NCBI RefSeq assembly: GCF_019263585.2
Contig: NZ_JADQDF010000001.1
Span: forward strand, 3,038,001 to 3,102,000
DNA length: 64,000 nt
Reading direction: 5' to 3'
From: Pseudonocardia oceani
GTDB taxonomy: Bacteria > Actinomycetota > Actinomycetes > Mycobacteriales > Pseudonocardiaceae
In this document: in pieces, positions 60,626-64,000 of the stretch
Layout: each line of letters begins with the position of its first letter
Position numbering within the stretch: the first letter of the stretch is position 1
The notes under the pieces: generated by a model
What the model was told of the DNA's origin: nothing
What the model saw: only the letters and a program-made list of their open reading frames with translations
Database searches by the model: none
Translations under genes and position numbers: made by a program

Positions 60626-63548
60626 TCGCCGCGAGCACCTCGTCGATCACCAGAGGCTTGCCGAGGACCGGCACGGCCTCCATCCCGGGCGGCGCGGTCC
60701 GCCCCCCGGCCGTGACGACGACCGCGGGCGGCACCCCGTGGTCGCGGTCGGCCAGCTCGCGCACGAGGTCCCAGCCGTTGCCGTCGGGCAGCTCGACGTC
60801 GATCACGAGCAGGTCGACCGGGTGCTCCCCGAGCAGCGACCGCGCCTCCGCGCACGTCCGGGCCAGCCCCAGCGACACCGCGGGCCACCGCGACAGCGCC
60901 GACGCGAGCAGCTGGCGGCTCGCCCCGTCGTCCTCCAGGTAGAGCACCCGCCCCCGCGGCGCGTGCGCCGGGACCGGGTCCACCGGCCCGGCGCTCCCGT
61001 CCCGCTCGGGCGGGCACGCGGCCAACTCGACGCGGAAGGTGCTGCCGGAGCCGACGACGCTCTCCACCGCCAGCCGCCCGCCCATCGCCGCGGTGAGCCG
61101 CTGCGACAGCGCGAGACCCAGGCCCGAACCCTCCGCGCCGGTGTCGCTGGCGCGGTGGAACGGGGTGAAGAGCCGGTCGAGGTGGTCGGGCCCGATGCCC
61201 GGGCCGGTGTCGGTCACCCGCACCGCCCCCCGCTCGACGCCGACGGTCACCCGGCCACCGGGCGGCGTGAACTTGATGGCGTTGCCCAGCAGGTTGAGCA
61301 GCACCTGCAGGAGCCGCTGCCGGTCGGCCCGGACCCAGTGCGCCGCCCCGCCGTCCGGGGCGTCGAGCTCGACGCCGCGCTCCACGGCCAGCCCGGCGAC
61401 GATCTCCAGCGCCTCCCCCACGACCCCGGACAGCGCGACGGGCTCGGCGGCGAGCCGCAGCTGACCGGTCTCCGCGCCCGTCAGGTCGATCAGGTCGTTG
61501 ATCAGCCGGAGCAGGTGGCGCCCGGCGCCGAGGATGTGCCCGACGCCGTCGCGCTGCTGCTGCTCGGTCAGCGCGGCCGCGCCGAGCAGCTGCGCGAACC
61601 CGATCACGGCGTTGAGCGGGGTGCGCAGCTCGTGGCTGACCAGCGCGAGCAGGTCGCTCTTCGCGTGGTTGGCGGCCTCCGCGACGGCCCGCTCGCGGCG
61701 GGCCTGCGCCACGCGCCTGCGCTCGGTCAGGTCGAACAGCTCCAGGCAGAACAGCCGCGGTTCGCCGTCGTGGCCGCGCACGAGCGAGCCGCCCAGCGCC
61801 GCCCACAGCGGCTCCTCGCGGCCGGTGACCCAGAGCCGGACCTCGGCCGGGGGCAGCCGGTCGGTGACGGCGGCGGACCCGGTGCCGCCCGCGGGGTCGA
61901 GCGCGTCGGCCATCGCGTCCTCGATCGCGCGCGCGTCGTCGGCGTCGACGACGTCGACCAGTCGCAGGCCGGTGACCCGCCGCCCGGCCATGGCCGTGAG
62001 TGCGGCGTTCGCCTGCTGGATGCGACCGCCCGGGTCGACCAGCGCGATCCCCAGACCCGCGGTCTCGAACGTGCTGCGGAAGCGCGCCTCGCTCTCGACG
62101 AGCTGCTCGTGCAGCTCCGCGGTGCCGATGGCCACGGCGGCGACGTGGGTGAGCCGCTGCACGAGCTCCGTGGCCGCGGCGTCGGGCGTCCAGCTGGTGG
62201 CGTGGTAGACCGCGAACGTGCCCAGGACGATCCCGCGGTCGACGTCCAGGATCGGCGTCGACCAGCACGAGCGGAGCCCGTGGCGCAGGGCGACCGTGCG
62301 GTAGTCGGCCCACCGCACGTCGGTGCCGATGTCGGCGGCGATCACCTCGCTGCGCGTGAAGGCCGCCGTGCCGCAGGAGCCCGCGAACGGGCCGATCCGC
62401 ACGCCGTCGATCTCCGCGCGGTAGGGCTCGGGGAGGCGCTCACCGGCGCCGTGCAGCAGCGTGCCGGCGGCCTGGTCGAGCAGCAGGATCGAGCAGACGC
62501 TGCCCGGCAGGCGCTGCTCCATCGCCGTGACCAGCGCGTCGAGGCTGTGGGCGAGCGGGTCGCGGCGCGCGATGCCCTCGAGGATCCGCACGACCGACCA
62601 GTCGGCCTCCCCGACCGGGGGGACGAGTGGCGCCCCCGCCGGCACCGGGCCGGGCGGGGCGACGGGCAGCCGCAGCCGGACCCGGGCGCCGGAGCCTGCC
62701 GGGTCGGGCTCCACGGTCAGGCCGCCGCCGTGGTCGACGGCGAACTCCGCGGCCTCGGTCAGGCCGAGCCCGTCGCCGGGGACCTCCCAGCCGGTCGCGA
62801 ACGGGCGCAGCGCGGCGCCGGCGTCCCAGCCCGCAGGGAGGCCGTGGCCGTCGTCGGTGACCACGACCTCCACGGCGTCGGACCCGTCGCGGCGCACCCG
62901 GACCTCGATCGACGCGCTGCCCGCCCGCCGGGCGTTCGCCAGCACGCTGGTTATCGCCCGGGCGAACCGCACGCGGTCGACCAGCACGTGCGCGCCCGTG
63001 GCACCGTCCACCCGGACCGTCGGGACGACGTCGCCCGACCGCGCGACCCGGCACAGCGAGCGCACCACCGCGGCGAGGTCGAGTGGCTCCAGCGGCCCGC
63101 TGCCCGACCGCGCCGCCCGCCCGGCGCGCCACGCGAGCTCGGCCCCCTGGCCGGCGAGCGACTGCAGCTGCCGCGACCGGGCGGGCGCCTCGGCGGCGAG
63201 CAGCTGGGCGGCCATCGCGACGGCGGAGGCGTTGCCCGCGATCTCGTGGGCGGCCCGGCGCGTCTCCTCGCGCTGCACCGCGGCCCGCCCCGCGAGCACC
63301 CGGGCGGCGGAGCACGCGGCCGCCAGGAGCTCGGGCGAGGGCTCCTCCCCGTCGACGCAGGGCAGGACGACGTCGGCCCCGGCGAGCTGCGCCGCGACCG
63401 CCTCCTCCGGGCAGCTCGACCGGGCCAGCGCGACGATGGCACGATCAGGCGACGATCGGCGCAGCGATGCGACCTCGGCGGCGCGGACGACCCGGACCCC
63501 GTGCGGACCGACGTCGACGGCGCCGTCGGGCCGGAGGACCTCATGCAT
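60591..63548 (-). CDS. Hybrid sensor histidine kinase with two kinase cores, GAF, PAS and receiver
   Basis: 985 residues, no transmembrane helix seen, so cytoplasmic. Order: degenerate receiver half (about 15-85, no Asp or Lys), a first dimer/His segment with His101 in RRAAHEIAGNASA and ATPase 1 (about 160-295: VTDDGHGLP, GDGLGLTEAAEF), GAF (about 320-480: AGSCGTAAFTRS), PAS (about 485-610), HisKA with His639 in SHELRTPLNAVIGF, ATPase 2 (about 735-845: NLLGNAIKFTPPGG, VTDTGPGIG), and receiver with Asp917 (DLLVIDVELPDGNGW) and Lys964. Two complete-looking kinase modules in one chain is unusual. ATG 63548 chosen; upstream frame is not needed. Confidence 0.88.
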   Translation of the reverse strand: MHEVLRPDGAVDVGPHGVRVVRAAEVASLRRSSPDRAIVALARSSCPEEAVAAQLAGADVVLPCVDGEEPSPELLAAACSAARVLAGRAAVQREETRRAAHEIAGNASAVAMAAQLLAAEAPARSRQLQSLAGQGAELAWRAGRAARSGSGPLEPLDLAAVVRSLCRVARSGDVVPTVRVDGATGAHVLVDRVRFARAITSVLANARRAGSASIEVRVRRDGSDAVEVVVTDDGHGLPAGWDAGAALRPFATGWEVPGDGLGLTEAAEFAVDHGGGLTVEPDPAGSGARVRLRLPVAPPGPVPAGAPLVPPVGEADWSVVRILEGIARRDPLAHSLDALVTAMEQRLPGSVCSILLLDQAAGTLLHGAGERLPEPYRAEIDGVRIGPFAGSCGTAAFTRSEVIAADIGTDVRWADYRTVALRHGLRSCWSTPILDVDRGIVLGTFAVYHATSWTPDAAATELVQRLTHVAAVAIGTAELHEQLVESEARFRSTFETAGLGIALVDPGGRIQQANAALTAMAGRRVTGLRLVDVVDADDARAIEDAMADALDPAGGTGSAAVTDRLPPAEVRLWVTGREEPLWAALGGSLVRGHDGEPRLFCLELFDLTERRRVAQARRERAVAEAANHAKSDLLALVSHELRTPLNAVIGFAQLLGAAALTEQQQRDGVGHILGAGRHLLRLINDLIDLTGAETGQLRLAAEPVALSGVVGEALEIVAGLAVERGVELDAPDGGAAHWVRADRQRLLQVLLNLLGNAIKFTPPGGRVTVGVERGAVRVTDTGPGIGPDHLDRLFTPFHRASDTGAEGSGLGLALSQRLTAAMGGRLAVESVVGSGSTFRVELAACPPERDGSAGPVDPVPAHAPRGRVLYLEDDGASRQLLASALSRWPAVSLGLARTCAEARSLLGEHPVDLLVIDVELPDGNGWDLVRELADRDHGVPPAVVVTAGGRTAPPGMEAVPVLGKPLVIDEVLAAISRQLPAPAPS

Positions 63549-63593
63549 GGCGTTCCACCTCGTCGCGGGAACCTCGGCGCACCGGAGCCGGGC

Positions 63594-64000
63594 GTGACCG
63601 TGCCGGCGGCCGTCGCGGGGACCGTAACACCGCGACCCGCACCCACCGTCCTGCTCGTGGACGATCACCAGATCTTCGGTGAGCTGCTCGGGGAGGCGCT
63701 CGCGGCGAACGGGATGGACGTCGTCGGGCTGTGCGGCACGGTCGCCGACGCCCTCGACGCGATCGCGGTGGCGGCGCCCGACGTCGTCGTCCTCGACCAC
63801 AACCTGCCCTCGGGCACCGGCGCCGGCGGGGTCGCGGCGGTGAAGCGGCTCGCGCCGCGCACGAGGGTGCTCATGCTGACCGCCGCCGAGCAGCGCAGCG
63901 TCCTGCAGGAGGCGATGGACGCCGGCTGCGACGGCTTCGTGACCAAGCGGCACAGCGTGGCCACGGTGATCGCCGCGGTCGAGGCCGTGCTGCGCGGCGA
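63594..64000 (+). CDS. NarL/FixJ-type response regulator, 3' end outside window
   Basis: About 136 codons present. Receiver domain: TVLLVDDHQIFGELLGEAL, phosphoacceptor Asp68 in VVVLDHNLPSG, Thr96 and Lys118 in GFVTKRH. The DDHQIF start is typical of NarL/LuxR-type regulators; the expected C-terminal LuxR HTH lies beyond base 64000. GTG 63594 is divergent from the hybrid kinase by 45 bases, so the pair probably shares a promoter region and signals together. Confidence 0.82.
   Translation, partial: MTVPAAVAGTVTPRPAPTVLLVDDHQIFGELLGEALAANGMDVVGLCGTVADALDAIAVAAPDVVVLDHNLPSGTGAGGVAAVKRLAPRTRVLMLTAAEQRSVLQEAMDAGCDGFVTKRHSVATVIAAVEAVLRG

Noticed and set aside
63549-63953. In-frame N-terminal extension of the hybrid kinase past 63548
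   Set aside because: It would run through the divergent response regulator and lacks conserved text; ATG 63548 has a GAGGTGG ribosome site.

Overview
The window reads as a chromosomal segment of a high-GC actinomycete, most likely Pseudonocardiaceae (Pseudonocardia-like). Grounds: GC-rich codons throughout, many GTG starts, many 4-base ATGA/GTGA gene overlaps, a mycofactocin-type SDR, an htdX-fabG4-fadA2-like cluster and a VapBC45-like module, both familiar from mycobacteria. The genus is inferred. I saw no rRNA, tRNA, CRISPR array, integrase or complete insertion sequence.

Layout. 1-5071: complete fructose PTS locus (divergent ptsI, then DeoR/FruR regulator, fruK, EIIA, EIIBC and HPr), closed by a perfect 18-bp hairpin. 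5177-10170: 5-oxoproline (pyroglutamate) module of pxpA, fused pxpB-pxpC and a DUF1445 hydro-lyase, preceded by a GntR regulator and an NRAMP-type transporter that both look broken; the transporter carries a 67-bp palindromic insertion. 10158-12624: EamA exporter and a membrane adenylate/guanylate cyclase. 12643-18767: fatty-acid block (MaoC dehydratase, FabG4-type reductase and FadA2-type thiolase, divergent from TetR and an acyl-CoA oxidase-like enzyme) around an intergenic region full of GGTAC repeats. 18839-23833: HxlR/QorB pair, DUF998, acyl-CoA ligase, MOSC and SRPBCC proteins. 23997-27522: MacB-like ABC export system with lipoprotein adaptor. 27557-30100: XRE regulator plus FdhF/YdeP-type molybdoenzyme. 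30152-35456: small membrane proteins, an XRE pair with duplicated operators, a medium-chain dehydrogenase, an aminotransferase, a Bcr/CflA exporter and a YczE-like protein. 35590-43526: TPM protein, bifunctional nuclease family protein, AraC regulator, Gfo/Idh/MocA oxidoreductase, TerD, DUF1761, DUF1905, a DGPF/YCII protein with its ECF sigma factor, and an internally deleted DHFR-like gene.

43545-54013: TetR with a perfect operator beside a mycofactocin-type SDR and an esterase; then a minus-strand aromatic-catabolism run (MarR, metallo-beta-lactamase-fold protein, flavin monooxygenase, homogentisate dioxygenase, fumarylacetoacetase); a decayed flavin monooxygenase; and a cystathionine beta-synthase-like gene. 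54014-55831: lower-GC accessory patch with a membrane-anchored unknown protein and a VapBC45-like toxin-antitoxin pair. 55884-60075: alpha/beta hydrolase, acyl-CoA ligase, LLM flavin oxidoreductase and SDR, a plausible lipid or side-chain catabolic group. 60233-64000: two-component cluster with a single-domain receiver, a 985-residue hybrid kinase containing two kinase cores, and the start of a NarL-type regulator.

Four loci carry clear gene damage (GntR, NRAMP, DHFR-like, flavin monooxygenase), next to metabolic modules that otherwise look intact. Apart from two regions just under 300 bases in total, gene spacing is tight; no gene-free stretch exceeds 300 bases.
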